Shown here one piece after another: positions 1-8,278 of a stretch of 64,000 nucleotides of DNA. The DNA is from Falsirhodobacter sp. alg1 (GTDB lineage: Bacteria; Pseudomonadota; Alphaproteobacteria; Rhodobacterales; Rhodobacteraceae), in the NCBI RefSeq assembly GCF_000739715.2, contig NZ_BBJC02000001.1, forward strand, positions 573,315 through 637,314, written 5' to 3'. Each line of letters opens with the position of its first letter. The first letter of the stretch is position 1. Position numbers and translations under genes: made by a program. The notes under the pieces are model-generated. The model saw only the letters and a list, made by a program, of their open reading frames with translations. It ran no database searches and had not been told where the DNA came from.

Positions 1-1156
1 ACAGCACGTCGCGGGGTCCGCTCCCCCGTGGCTCTCCATCCAGATCGCGGGCACGGACCGCCTGAAGGGCGGCCACGCATTCGACCACCTCGAACCGGTT
101 GGCAGGGATCAGCAGTGCCTTTGACGGGGCATTGTATCGGTGATTGGCCCTACCGATGCGCTGCACCAGCCGTTTGACGTTCTTCGGCGCGCCGACCTGG
201 ATCACCAGATCCACGTCGCCCCAGTCAATTCCCAGATCAAGGCTGCCGGTGCAGACGATGGCGCGCAACGCGCCCGCAGCCATGGCGGATTCCACACGTT
301 TGCGCTGTTCCAGTGACAGGCTACCATGATGGATGGCGATGGGCAGGTCATCGGTATTGGCCAGCCAAAGCTCGTGGAAAAACAGCTCGGCCTGGGCGCG
401 CGTGTTGTGAAAGATCAGGGTGGTGCGGTGGCGGGCGACCTCGCGCAGAACCTCGGGGATGGCATAGCGCCCACCGCTTCCGGCCCATGGCGGTGGCCTG
501 CTGGTGGCCATCATCGAAATGTCGGGATCAGGGCCGGGATCGGCATCGATGATCCGGCACCCCTCCGGTGCCAGAAACCGGCCAAGGGCGGGCGGGTCCT
601 CTACCGTGGCCGACAAGCCGATCCGCCGCATGTCGGGGGCCAGCGTTTGCAGGCGCGCCAGGCCAAGCATCAACTGATCCCCGCGCTTGTTTTCGGCAAG
701 TGCGTGGATTTCATCCACAATCACCCGCTGCAGCCCGGCAAAGATGCGCGGTGCATCCTCATATGACAGCAGCAGCGCCAGGGATTCCGGGGTGGTCAGC
801 AAAATATGCGGCGGATCGGCGCGTTGCCGCCGCCGTGCGGTATAGGAGGTATCGCCGGTCCTGTCCTCAATCCGGATCGGCAGGCCTGCCCCCTCAACCG
901 GGGCGGTCAGATTCCGCCGGATATCCGAAGTCAGCGCCTTCAATGGCGAAATATAAAGCGTGTGCAGCCCCTTGTGCCGCCCGTCCGCCAGTTCGGCGAG
1001 CGTGGGCAGGAAACCGGCCAGCGTCTTTCCTCCGCCCGTGGGGGCGATCAGCAGGGTGGCCGATGCATCGGCGGCGTTCAGCATGGCGCGTTGATGCGGG
1101 TGAAGCTGCCAGTTGCGCGCAGCAAACCAGTCGGAGAGGGAATGCGATAAATCCAT
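1..1156 (-). CDS. Lhr-type DEXH-box ATP-dependent helicase, N-terminal part (cut by window edge)
   Basis: An uninterrupted minus-strand frame runs from ATG at 1156 off the left edge, giving about 385 residues. Visible superfamily-2 motifs are Walker A APTGGGKT (residues 38-45), the DEIH box (148-151), SAT (about 182) and the motif VI sequence QRIGRAN near the left edge. The N-terminus (WFAARNW...HPHQ) matches the ligase-associated DEXH-box helicase group related to Lhr. Those proteins are over 750 residues long and are usually found with an ATP-dependent ligase, an exonuclease and the endonuclease PdeM. The rest of the gene and any such partners lie outside the window, so the subgroup is inferred. 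The role would be ATP-driven 3'-5' unwinding in DNA repair. Confidence 0.88.
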   Translation of the reverse strand, partial: MDLSHSLSDWFAARNWQLHPHQRAMLNAADASATLLIAPTGGGKTLAGFLPTLAELADGRHKGLHTLYISPLKALTSDIRRNLTAPVEGAGLPIRIEDRTGDTSYTARRRQRADPPHILLTTPESLALLLSYEDAPRIFAGLQRVIVDEIHALAENKRGDQLMLGLARLQTLAPDMRRIGLSATVEDPPALGRFLAPEGCRIIDADPGPDPDISMMATSRPPPWAGSGGRYAIPEVLREVARHRTTLIFHNTRAQAELFFHELWLANTDDLPIAIHHGSLSLEQRKRVESAMAAGALRAIVCTGSLDLGIDWGDVDLVIQVGAPKNVKRLVQRIGRANHRYNAPSKALLIPANRFEVVECVAALQAVRARDLDGEPRGSGPRDVL

Positions 1157-1245
1157 CGCCCAATAGATAAGGGGATGTTGCCCGAGGGCAAAGGCCGAGA
1201 AAATTGTTCTTGCCTGCTGCGCGACCCACCCCTAACGCTGACAGG

Positions 1246-2058
1246 ATGAAAATACTGTTTTTAGGCGATGTAATGGGGCGTGCGGGTCGGTCAGCGGTGG
1301 CCGAGCGTTTGCCCAAGCTGCGAACCGACCTCGGTCTCGATTTCGTGGTAATCAATGGCGAGAATGCAAGCGGTGGGCGCGGTTTGACCGGGGCCCATGC
1401 CCGCCTGCTGTTCGAGGCGGGGGCGGATGCGATCACCCTGGGTGATCACGCCTTCGACCAGAAGGACATGCTGCAATATGCCGAAACCGAGCCGCGCATC
1501 ATCCGTCCGTTGAATTTTGCCAAGACCGCGCCGGGCAAGGGCGCGCGGGTGCTGAACGCCACCAACGGGCGCCGCGTGCTTGTCACGCAGGTTCTGGGGC
1601 AGGTGTTCATGAAGCGGGCCTATGACGATCCGTTCTCGGCGGTGGATACCGCCCTGAAGACGCATGGCGGATCGGTTCAGGCCGTGCTTGTCGATATGCA
1701 CTGTGAGGCGACCAGCGAGAAAATGGCCATGGGCCATTGGTGTGACGGGCGGGCCAGTTTGGTGGTCGGCACGCATACCCATATTCCAACCGGGGATGCG
1801 CAGATCCTGCCCGGGGGCACCGGCTATCTGACCGATGCCGGAATGTGTGGCGATTATGACAGCGTGATCGGCATGCAGAAGCTGGAACCGCTGCGCCGGT
1901 TCATTACCGGCATGCCGAAAGACAGGTTTGAACCGGCTGCTGGCCCTGCCACATTGTCCGGGGCGTTCGTGGAAACGGATGACCGGACGGGCAAGGCCAA
2001 AAGCATCACAATGGTCCGCACGGGCGGACGTTTGCAGGAGTCTCTGCCGAATGTTTGA
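1246..2058 (+). CDS. YmdB/TIGR00282-type metallophosphoesterase
   Basis: 270 residues beginning MKILFLGDVMG. The N-terminal LGD, the NGEN motif near residue 37 and the later histidine motif THTHIPTGD fit the two-metal calcineurin-like fold of the YmdB family, whose studied members hydrolyse 2',3'-cyclic nucleotides. The usual GNH metal motif reads GDH here (LGDHAFDQ), an Asn-to-Asp change in a ligand position. An upstream TTG at 1204 would lengthen the protein by 14 residues, but homologues start at MKILFLGD. The stop overlaps the start of the following permease by 8 bases, so the two are probably co-transcribed. The substrate in this organism is unknown. Confidence 0.86.
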   Translation: MKILFLGDVMGRAGRSAVAERLPKLRTDLGLDFVVINGENASGGRGLTGAHARLLFEAGADAITLGDHAFDQKDMLQYAETEPRIIRPLNFAKTAPGKGARVLNATNGRRVLVTQVLGQVFMKRAYDDPFSAVDTALKTHGGSVQAVLVDMHCEATSEKMAMGHWCDGRASLVVGTHTHIPTGDAQILPGGTGYLTDAGMCGDYDSVIGMQKLEPLRRFITGMPKDRFEPAAGPATLSGAFVETDDRTGKAKSITMVRTGGRLQESLPNV

Positions 2059-3823
2059 ACTTTCCGCCACTGCGATGCCTTGGGTTGCGATCGCAATCAT
2101 TCTGGCAATGCTGGTTCTGTTCATACTCGAGACTTTTCCAGTGGAGGTGACGGCCATTGCCGGCGCCGCACTGATGACGGTGCTGGGTATTCTGCCTTTG
2201 AGCGAGGCCAAGAATATCCTGTCCAACAATGCGCCCTGGACCATCGCGCTGATGTTCATCGTGGTGGGGGCGCTGGTCCGGACCGGTACGCTGGACAGCA
2301 TCACCCATCTGGCCGACCGCTGGGTGCGCACGCATCCGGCGGCCACAGTGGCTGCCCTGGGCATGGGCATCGTCGGGCTTTCGGCCGTGGTCAACAACAC
2401 GCCGGTGGTGGTGGTCTTTCTTCCGGTGTTCATAAAGCTGGCGCACACAATGAAGATCGCGCCGTCCAAGCTGCTGATCCCGCTGTCCTATCTGTCGATC
2501 ATGGGCGGAACCATGACGCTGGTCGGCACATCCACCAACCTCGTCGTGGACGGGGTTGCCCGATCTTCGGGGTTGGAGCCGTTCGGCATCTTCGAGATCA
2601 CCCCCATCGGGATTCCGATCGCGATTGTGGGCATGCTGTATCTGGCCACCGTGGGCCGCTGGCTTCTGCCCAGCCGCGAATCCATGAGCACGCTGCTGGG
2701 TGGCCGTTCCAAGATGAAATTCTTTACCGAGGTTGCCATCGCGCATGACAGCTCCCTCGTCGGGGTGCCGGTGCTGGAGGCGGACCTGTTCAAGCGGAGC
2801 GGCGTCCGGGTGATCGACGTGCTGCGGGGCGACAATTCCCTGCGGCGCAATCTGGATGAAACCGTTCTGATGGCAGGGGACCGCGTGGTTCTGCGCACCC
2901 CGATGCAGGAGCTGCTGTCCTTTCAGGACCACAAGGATCTGCAATCCATCGACAAGCTGTCTTCGGTCCAGACCGACACGGTGGAGGTGCTGATCACCCC
3001 CGGCTGCCGGATGATCGGCCGCCGTCTGGGAGAGGTGCGTCTGCGCCGCCGCTACGGTATCTATGTGCTGGCAGCACACCGCCGGAATCAGAACATCGGC
3101 CGCCAGCTGGATGATCTGGTGGTGGCCGTCGGCGATACCCTGCTTCTTGAAGGGCGGATGGAGGATGTCAAACGTCTGGCCGCCGATATGGACATGGTAG
3201 AAATCAGCCACCCGACAGAACGCCCGTTCCGGCGCAAACGCGCGCCGATCGTGGTGGCGGTCCTGTTGGGGATCATCGTGCTGTCTTCGTTCAACGTGGC
3301 CCCCATCGAGATTCTTGCGTTTCTTGGTGTGGCCGTCGTGCTGGTCACCCGCTGCATCGACGCGGATGAGGCCTTTGCCTCCATCGACGGGCGTTTGCTG
3401 GGAATGCTGTTCGGCATGATTGCCGTCGGGCAGGGGATGGAGCATTCCGGCGCGGTGGAGCTGATCGTGACCTATGCCCAGCCCTATCTGGCCGGTCTGC
3501 CCGGTTGGGCGCTGATCTTCTTTGTGTTCGCCCTGACATCCCTGCTGACGGAACTGCTGTCGAACAACGCCGTGGCCGTGGTGGTGACGCCTGTGGCAAT
3601 CGGCCTGTCGCTCGGGCTCGGGATCGATCCGCGGCCGATCCTGATCGCGGTCATGCTGGGGGCCTCGTTCGGCTTTGCAACGCCGATCGGGTATCAGTGC
3701 AACCTGCTGGTCTATGGGCCGGGCGGGTACACATTCGGGGATTTTCTGCGGGTCGGTATCCCGCTCAACATCCTGATGGGGATTGTCGCCGCGATTGTCA
3801 TCCCCTTGGTTTACGGGCTCTAG
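2051..3823 (+). CDS. SLC13 (DASS)-family permease with central TrkA-C domains
   Basis: 590-residue inner-membrane protein. An N-terminal block of hydrophobic helices (residues 8-210) and a C-terminal block (about 395-590) flank a soluble middle containing two RCK_C/TrkA-C-like repeats (about 215-375; each has a VRVIDVLR- or GIYVLAAHR-type core). Both halves carry the SNN or NNT hairpin signature with a following Thr/Ser-rich turn (VVNNTPVVVVFLPV and LSNNAVAVVVTPVA), typical of divalent-anion:Na+ symporters. The start at 2051 is preceded by GGAG and overlaps the upstream stop, which indicates translational coupling. The likely substrate is a dicarboxylate, sulfate or similar anion and cannot be settled from sequence. 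Confidence 0.88.
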   Translation: MFELSATAMPWVAIAIILAMLVLFILETFPVEVTAIAGAALMTVLGILPLSEAKNILSNNAPWTIALMFIVVGALVRTGTLDSITHLADRWVRTHPAATVAALGMGIVGLSAVVNNTPVVVVFLPVFIKLAHTMKIAPSKLLIPLSYLSIMGGTMTLVGTSTNLVVDGVARSSGLEPFGIFEITPIGIPIAIVGMLYLATVGRWLLPSRESMSTLLGGRSKMKFFTEVAIAHDSSLVGVPVLEADLFKRSGVRVIDVLRGDNSLRRNLDETVLMAGDRVVLRTPMQELLSFQDHKDLQSIDKLSSVQTDTVEVLITPGCRMIGRRLGEVRLRRRYGIYVLAAHRRNQNIGRQLDDLVVAVGDTLLLEGRMEDVKRLAADMDMVEISHPTERPFRRKRAPIVVAVLLGIIVLSSFNVAPIEILAFLGVAVVLVTRCIDADEAFASIDGRLLGMLFGMIAVGQGMEHSGAVELIVTYAQPYLAGLPGWALIFFVFALTSLLTELLSNNAVAVVVTPVAIGLSLGLGIDPRPILIAVMLGASFGFATPIGYQCNLLVYGPGGYTFGDFLRVGIPLNILMGIVAAIVIPLVYGL

Positions 3824-3889
3824 GGCTTGTAGTGCTCCCCCGCGCCGTTTTATAGACAGCGCGGGTTTCATGCGACGAGGACGGGTATC

Positions 3890-4633
3890 ATGGCAGGCCA
3901 TTCGAAATGGGCAAACATCCAGCATCGTAAAGGCAAGCAGGACAAGCTGCGCGCCAAGGCGTTTTCAAAGCTGTCGAAGGAAATTACCGTCGCGGCCAAG
4001 ATGGGTGACCCGGACCCTGAGAAGAACCCGCGGCTGCGTCTGGCCGTCAAGGCGGCCAAGGCCGTTTCGATGCCCAAGGACGTGATCGACCGTGCGATCA
4101 AGAAATCGCAGGCAGGGGATTCCGAGGATTATACGGAACTGCGCTACGAAGGTTACGGTCCGAACGGCATTGCCGTGATCGTGGAAACGATGACCGATAA
4201 CGTCAACCGGACCGCCTCCAACGTCCGCAGCTACTTCTCCAAGAACGGCGGCAATCTGGGCACCACGAATTCGGTTGCCTTCATGTTCGACCGGGTTGGT
4301 GAAATCACCTATCCGATCACGGCAGGGGATGCGGACACCGTGATGATGGCCGCATTGGAGGCAGGCGCCGAGGATGTGGACAGTGACGAGGACGGTCACT
4401 GGATCTATTGTCCGATGGACGATCTGGCGGCCGTGTCCGATGCCATGGAAAGCGCGCTGGGTGAGGCGACCGAGGCCAAACTGGTCTGGAAACCGCAGAC
4501 CCGCACCGAAGTCGATCTGGAAACCGCACAAAAGCTGATGAAGCTGATCGATACGCTGGAAGAAGATGATGACGTCCAGAACGTCACTGCCAACTTCGAT
4601 ATTCCCGCAGATGTGGCAGCACAGCTAGACTGA
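3890..4633 (+). CDS. YebC/PmpR-family DNA-binding regulatory protein
   Basis: 247 residues, the usual length for the YebC/TACO1 family. It opens with the hallmark [18 protein letters not shown], followed by [19 protein letters not shown] and the family segment [14 protein letters not shown]. Characterised members act as transcription factors (PmpR) or as translation activators that relieve ribosome stalling at proline runs. A GAGGACGGGT ribosome-binding stretch lies 8-17 bases before ATG. The flanking genes are unrelated permeases. In many proteobacteria yebC sits beside ruvC, but no ruv gene is visible here. Family membership is certain; the regulatory target is not. Confidence 0.95.
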   Translation: MAGHSKWANIQHRKGKQDKLRAKAFSKLSKEITVAAKMGDPDPEKNPRLRLAVKAAKAVSMPKDVIDRAIKKSQAGDSEDYTELRYEGYGPNGIAVIVETMTDNVNRTASNVRSYFSKNGGNLGTTNSVAFMFDRVGEITYPITAGDADTVMMAALEAGAEDVDSDEDGHWIYCPMDDLAAVSDAMESALGEATEAKLVWKPQTRTEVDLETAQKLMKLIDTLEEDDDVQNVTANFDIPADVAAQLD

Positions 4634-4678
4634 GCATGGTCGTGCGTCGGGTGGAAACTGATCCATCCGCAGATTTGG

Positions 4679-4763
4679 GGTAGCGCACCTGTGACCGGGT
4701 GGGCTACCGATCATCTGGTTCCGTCATGCCGGGAACCGGGAAGGGTTCATTCCGGGTTCTTTT
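4679..4763 (+). promoter_or_regulatory. Leader with mutually exclusive hairpins before the LysE exporter (possible attenuator)
   Basis: Three structures can be drawn. (1) GGTAGC-G-CACC at 4679-4689 pairs with 4698-4708 apart from one G/G mismatch. (2) GGTTCC at 4717-4722 pairs with GGAACC at 4732-4737. (3) GAACCGGGAA at 4733-4742 pairs with TTCCGGGTTC at 4750-4759 with one G/G mismatch and is followed by TTTT at 4760-4763. Structures 2 and 3 share bases 4733-4737, so only one can form, as in an antiterminator/terminator switch. A further GGGTGG/CCATCC stem lies upstream at about 4650-4670. The reading assumes translation starts at 4765. If GTG 4699 or ATG 4726 is used, these bases are coding. 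I do not recognise a known riboswitch class. Confidence 0.45.
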
Positions 4764-4764
4764 C

Positions 4765-5367
4765 ATGCTGCCAGCATTCATTTCCGGCTTTTTTACCTCG
4801 CTCAGCCTGATCCTTGCGATCGGGGCGCAGAATGCCTTTGTGCTGCGGCAGGGGCTTCGCCGTCAGTACGTGGGCACGGTCGTTCTGATCTGCGCGTTCT
4901 CGGACGCTTTGTTGATCACCGCAGGGGTTGCCGGTTTCGGGCTGGCCGAACAGGCCGTTCCATGGCTGGGGCCCGTCATGCGCGGGGCGGGGGCCGCATT
5001 CCTGATCGTCTATGGTGGGCTCCGTTTTCTTGCGGCATGGCGCGGGGGCGCGGCGCTGGAGGCCGAGGCAGCCCCGGTTCCGCGGGCCCGTATCGTGGCG
5101 GTCACATTGCTGCTGACATGGGCAAACCCGCATGTCTATCTGGATACGCTGATGCTGATCGGCTCGGTCTCGACCCGATATGCGCCATGGCAGGGAATGT
5201 TTGCCACGGGGGCGGTTCTGGCGTCATTTGTGTTCTTTGCGGCATTGGGATACGGGGCAAGGGGGCTTGCTCCGTTGTTTCGCCGGCCTGCCGCCTGGCG
5301 TGTGCTTGAAACCCTTGTGGGAGTGGTCATGTGGACGATCGCGCTATCGCTGCTTCTGGGGTTGTGA
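4765..5367 (+). CDS. LysE/ArgO-family amino-acid exporter
   Basis: About 200 residues with six predicted membrane helices. The N-terminal ILAIGAQNAFVLRQGLRRQY closely matches the LysE/ArgO signature (L-PGPQNAF...GxRRQY). LLTWANPHVYLDTLMLIG is the second family motif, with the conserved Asn-Pro-His. The role is proton-motive-force-driven export of basic or other amino acids across the inner membrane. Start choice is uncertain: ATG 4765 fits family length but has no clear Shine-Dalgarno sequence, while GTG 4699 and ATG 4726 are upstream in-frame options inside the leader structures. No LysR-type argP/lysG gene is adjacent, although such regulators usually accompany this family. Confidence 0.88.
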   Translation: MLPAFISGFFTSLSLILAIGAQNAFVLRQGLRRQYVGTVVLICAFSDALLITAGVAGFGLAEQAVPWLGPVMRGAGAAFLIVYGGLRFLAAWRGGAALEAEAAPVPRARIVAVTLLLTWANPHVYLDTLMLIGSVSTRYAPWQGMFATGAVLASFVFFAALGYGARGLAPLFRRPAAWRVLETLVGVVMWTIALSLLLGL

Positions 5368-6248
5368 TCCAACCTGCACCCCATTCCCGACCGATGGCGG
5401 GGGTGCTGTGGATGCTGGCGGCCGTTCTCAGCATCGTTGCCGTCAACGGCGTGGTGCGTGGTCTGGGGCCGGGGGTGCCCTCGGCACAGGCGGCCTTCGT
5501 GCGCTTTGCGATCGGGGTGCTACTGTTGCTGCCCGCGGTGCCGCAACTGATGCAACTGCGCGTGGCTGCTCCTGTCTGGGCCCTGTTCGGATTGCGCGGC
5601 CTTGCCCATTCGGTGGCCGTGGTCTGCTGGTTTTTTGCCATGGCCCACTTGCCCATCGCCGAGGTGACGGCCATCAATTACCTGAACCCGGTTCTGGTGA
5701 CCCTGGGCGGTGCCATCCTGTTCCGCGAAGGGCTGTCGTGGCAAAGGGCGGCGGCCGTGGTCGTGGCGCTGATCGGAACATTGATCATTTTGCGGCCCGG
5801 CATGCGGGCAATCGAGCCGGGTCATATCGCGCAGCTTTGCGCAGCCTTTATGTTCGCAACCAGCTATCTGACGGCAAAAAAGCTGTCATCCCTTGCTCCG
5901 GCTACAACTGTGGTCATGCTGATGACAATCATCGTGACAATCGTTCTGGCACCGCTGGCATGGTCGGTCTGGGTACCATTGAACGGGCGGCAGTGGCTGT
6001 TTCTGGCAATGGCCGCTCTGTTTGGAACATTGTCGCATTATTGCATGACGCGCGCGTTCAAATCCGCGCCGTTGACCGTCACTCAACCCGTCACCTTCTC
6101 CCAGCTGGTCTTTGCGGCCCTGATCGGATGGCTGGTGTTCGGAGAGCCGGTAGACCCCTATGTGATGATCGGCGGGGCCAGCATCATACTGGCCCTCGCC
6201 TATCTGACATGGCGCGATGCCCGCCGCAAACGTCAGGCGCGGATATAG
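5331..6248 (+). CDS. EamA/DMT-superfamily permease
   Basis: About 305 residues with ten hydrophobic helices arranged as two EamA repeats. Each repeat ends with a conserved helix and glycine-rich turn: EVTAINYLNPVLVTLGGAILFREGLS, and the second-half equivalent TVTQPVTFSQLVFAALIGWLVFGE. The family exports metabolites or amino acids. GTG 5331 has GGGAG seven bases upstream and lies within the end of the LysE gene. GTG 5364, overlapping the LysE stop as GTGA, and ATG 5394 are alternatives. Coupling to the exporter suggests joint expression. Its stop overlaps the end of the convergent glgX by 16 bases. Substrate unknown. Confidence 0.88.
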   Translation: MDDRAIAASGVVIQPAPHSRPMAGVLWMLAAVLSIVAVNGVVRGLGPGVPSAQAAFVRFAIGVLLLLPAVPQLMQLRVAAPVWALFGLRGLAHSVAVVCWFFAMAHLPIAEVTAINYLNPVLVTLGGAILFREGLSWQRAAAVVVALIGTLIILRPGMRAIEPGHIAQLCAAFMFATSYLTAKKLSSLAPATTVVMLMTIIVTIVLAPLAWSVWVPLNGRQWLFLAMAALFGTLSHYCMTRAFKSAPLTVTQPVTFSQLVFAALIGWLVFGEPVDPYVMIGGASIILALAYLTWRDARRKRQARI

Positions 6249-8278
6249 GCGCTTGCGCTTTGCCAGTTCAGCATAACCGTGCCTTCGACGGCATCATCAC
6301 AGGTGATCGGGTCCAGCGCCGTATCGATCTTGCGGATCCATGATCCTTCGGGAAGGGTGAAATCGCCTTCATCGCCGGCATTCAGGATAATCAGCACTTC
6401 GGCCTTCGGGGTGGTGATGGTCATGGCAATGACCTGCCGCTCGGTATCTGCCCAATCCTCATCGGTCATCAGGGAACCGGTCGGGCTGTACCACGACACA
6501 TTCGGCCCCTCGCGACTGTCATCCTCGGGTGCTTTGGCCCAGTTCAACTGGCCCAACTGCATTTCGGTACGGAAGGCCATCAGGGCGGTGACAGCCTCCG
6601 TCAGGGGCGCACGTGCCTTGGCCCAATGGATCCATGCGGTTTCATTGTCCTGACAATAGGCGTTGTTGTTGCCGTACTGGCTTTGGCCCAATTCGTCACC
6701 CGCCAGCAGCATGGGCACCCCTTGGCTGAAAAACAACGAGGCCAGCATTGCCTTGACCCGACGTTCACGTGATCCGTTCACGCCCTGGTCTTCTGTTTCT
6801 CCCTCGATCCCCATGTTGTCCGAGAGGTTGTTGGAGTGGCCGTCGCGCCCGTCCTCGCCGTTCGCCTCGTTATGCTTGTCATTGTAGGAAACCGTGTCCC
6901 ACAGGGTAAAGCCGTCATGCGCCGCCAGAAAGTTGATGGAGCTGTTGGCCGGACGGTGCGAATGGTTGAATTGTACCGGTGACCCGGTCAGACGCTCGCT
7001 GACGCGCGGCACCATTCCGTCAGTGCGTTTCCAGAAGGCGCGCAAGTCGTCGCGGGCCTTGTCGTTCCATTCACGGAACGGCCATGGAAACCCGCCGACC
7101 TGATAGCCGCCTTCACCCACGTCCCACGGCTCGGCAATCAGCTTTACCTTCGACAGGACCGGGTCCTGACGGATGGCGGCAAAGAACCCGCCTTCACGCT
7201 CAAACCCCTGGGGTTCACGGCCCAACGTAGAGGCCAGGTCGAAGCGGAACCCGTCCACATGCATCACCTGCACCCAGTACCGCAAGGAATCCAGTACCAT
7301 GCGCAAGACCATGGGATGCGCCACGTTCAGCGTGTTGCCGGTTCCGGTGGTGTCGAACGCATGGCGCGGGTTTTCAGGAGAGAGCAGATAGTAGGATGCA
7401 TTGTCGATCCCCTTGAAGGACAGGGTCGGGCCACGCTCGTTCCCTTCGGCCGTGTGGTTGTAGACCACATCGAGGATCACCTCCAAACCAGCCTTGTGCA
7501 GCTTGCGGATGGCTTCCTTCATTTCTTTCGAGGTGCCGCTTTTCAGGTATCCGCGATGCGGCGCGAAAAACAGGATCGAATTGTAACCCCAGTAATTGCT
7601 CAGCCCTTTTTCCTGCAGATGCCGGTCATGCAGAAAGCCGTGGATGGGCAGCAGTTCTATCGCAGTGGCCCCGATGCGGTGCATGTGCTGGATAACGGCA
7701 TCCGATCCCAGACCGGCAAAACTACCCCGATCCGCCTCCGGCACATCAGGATGCAGCTGTGTCAATCCTTTGACATGGGCCTCAACGATCAGGCTGTCAG
7801 ACCAGCGATGGTTCAGCGCCCGGTCGGCGTCCCAATCGAATTCGGGGTCCGCGACAACGGCCTTGGGCATGAATGGCGCGCTGTCACGTTCATCAAAGGT
7901 CAGATCGTCACCGGGCAGTTCATACCCGAAAAGCGCATCATCCCAGACGGTATGGCCCACAACCTCACGCGCATAGGGATCCAGCAGCAGTTTGTTGGGG
8001 TTGAAGCGATGCCCCTGCGTCGGCTCATAGGGGCCATGGACGCGGTAGCCATAGGCCTGACCCGGGCGGATGCCGGGAATATAGCCGTGCCAGATCCCGC
8101 CCTCCATCAGGGGCATATCCAGCCGTTGCAGTTCATTCTCTCCTGTTTCATCAAACAGGCACAGTTCCACCCGCGTGGCATTTTCCGAAAATAGCGCAAA
8201 GTTGGTGCCTTCGGCATCCACATCCGCACCCAGAACATCCGAACGGGACGCGTCGCGATCAAAGGAAAATTTCATCAT
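6233..8278 (-). CDS. glgX: Glycogen debranching enzyme GlgX/TreX type
   Basis: 681 residues. An N-terminal carbohydrate-binding module 48 (about 15-110) precedes a GH13 catalytic barrel. Visible GH13 motifs are VVYNHTAEG (about 271), the nucleophile motif DGFRFDLAS (Asp347), the acid/base motif IAEPWDV (Glu383) and AAHDGFTLWD (about 450). GlgX/TreX enzymes hydrolyse alpha-1,6 branches of glycogen or limit dextrins in the cytoplasm. The start overlaps the glgC stop as ATGA, so it is translated with glgC. With treY in the same unit, the product could supply unbranched maltodextrin for trehalose synthesis. The stop overlaps the convergent EamA gene by 16 bases. Confidence 0.94.
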   Translation of the reverse strand: MMKFSFDRDASRSDVLGADVDAEGTNFALFSENATRVELCLFDETGENELQRLDMPLMEGGIWHGYIPGIRPGQAYGYRVHGPYEPTQGHRFNPNKLLLDPYAREVVGHTVWDDALFGYELPGDDLTFDERDSAPFMPKAVVADPEFDWDADRALNHRWSDSLIVEAHVKGLTQLHPDVPEADRGSFAGLGSDAVIQHMHRIGATAIELLPIHGFLHDRHLQEKGLSNYWGYNSILFFAPHRGYLKSGTSKEMKEAIRKLHKAGLEVILDVVYNHTAEGNERGPTLSFKGIDNASYYLLSPENPRHAFDTTGTGNTLNVAHPMVLRMVLDSLRYWVQVMHVDGFRFDLASTLGREPQGFEREGGFFAAIRQDPVLSKVKLIAEPWDVGEGGYQVGGFPWPFREWNDKARDDLRAFWKRTDGMVPRVSERLTGSPVQFNHSHRPANSSINFLAAHDGFTLWDTVSYNDKHNEANGEDGRDGHSNNLSDNMGIEGETEDQGVNGSRERRVKAMLASLFFSQGVPMLLAGDELGQSQYGNNNAYCQDNETAWIHWAKARAPLTEAVTALMAFRTEMQLGQLNWAKAPEDDSREGPNVSWYSPTGSLMTDEDWADTERQVIAMTITTPKAEVLIILNAGDEGDFTLPEGSWIRKIDTALDPITCDDAVEGTVMLNWQSASAYIRA

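Noticed and set aside
1442-1449. GTGATCAC copy resembling the sdh/suc operator
   Set aside because: It lies inside the metallophosphoesterase coding sequence (Gly-Asp-His codons) and is single, without the second box at 21 bp.
2006-3925. A 639-codon open frame antisense to the SLC13 permease gene
   Set aside because: His/Gln/Arg-rich composition typical of antisense frames, no domain, and complete overlap with a clear membrane-protein gene.
4679-4708. GGTAGCGCACC segment resembling the D-arm of a tRNA
   Set aside because: No acceptor stem, anticodon arm or T-arm (GGTTCRA) can be fitted around it. It is better explained as a leader hairpin.
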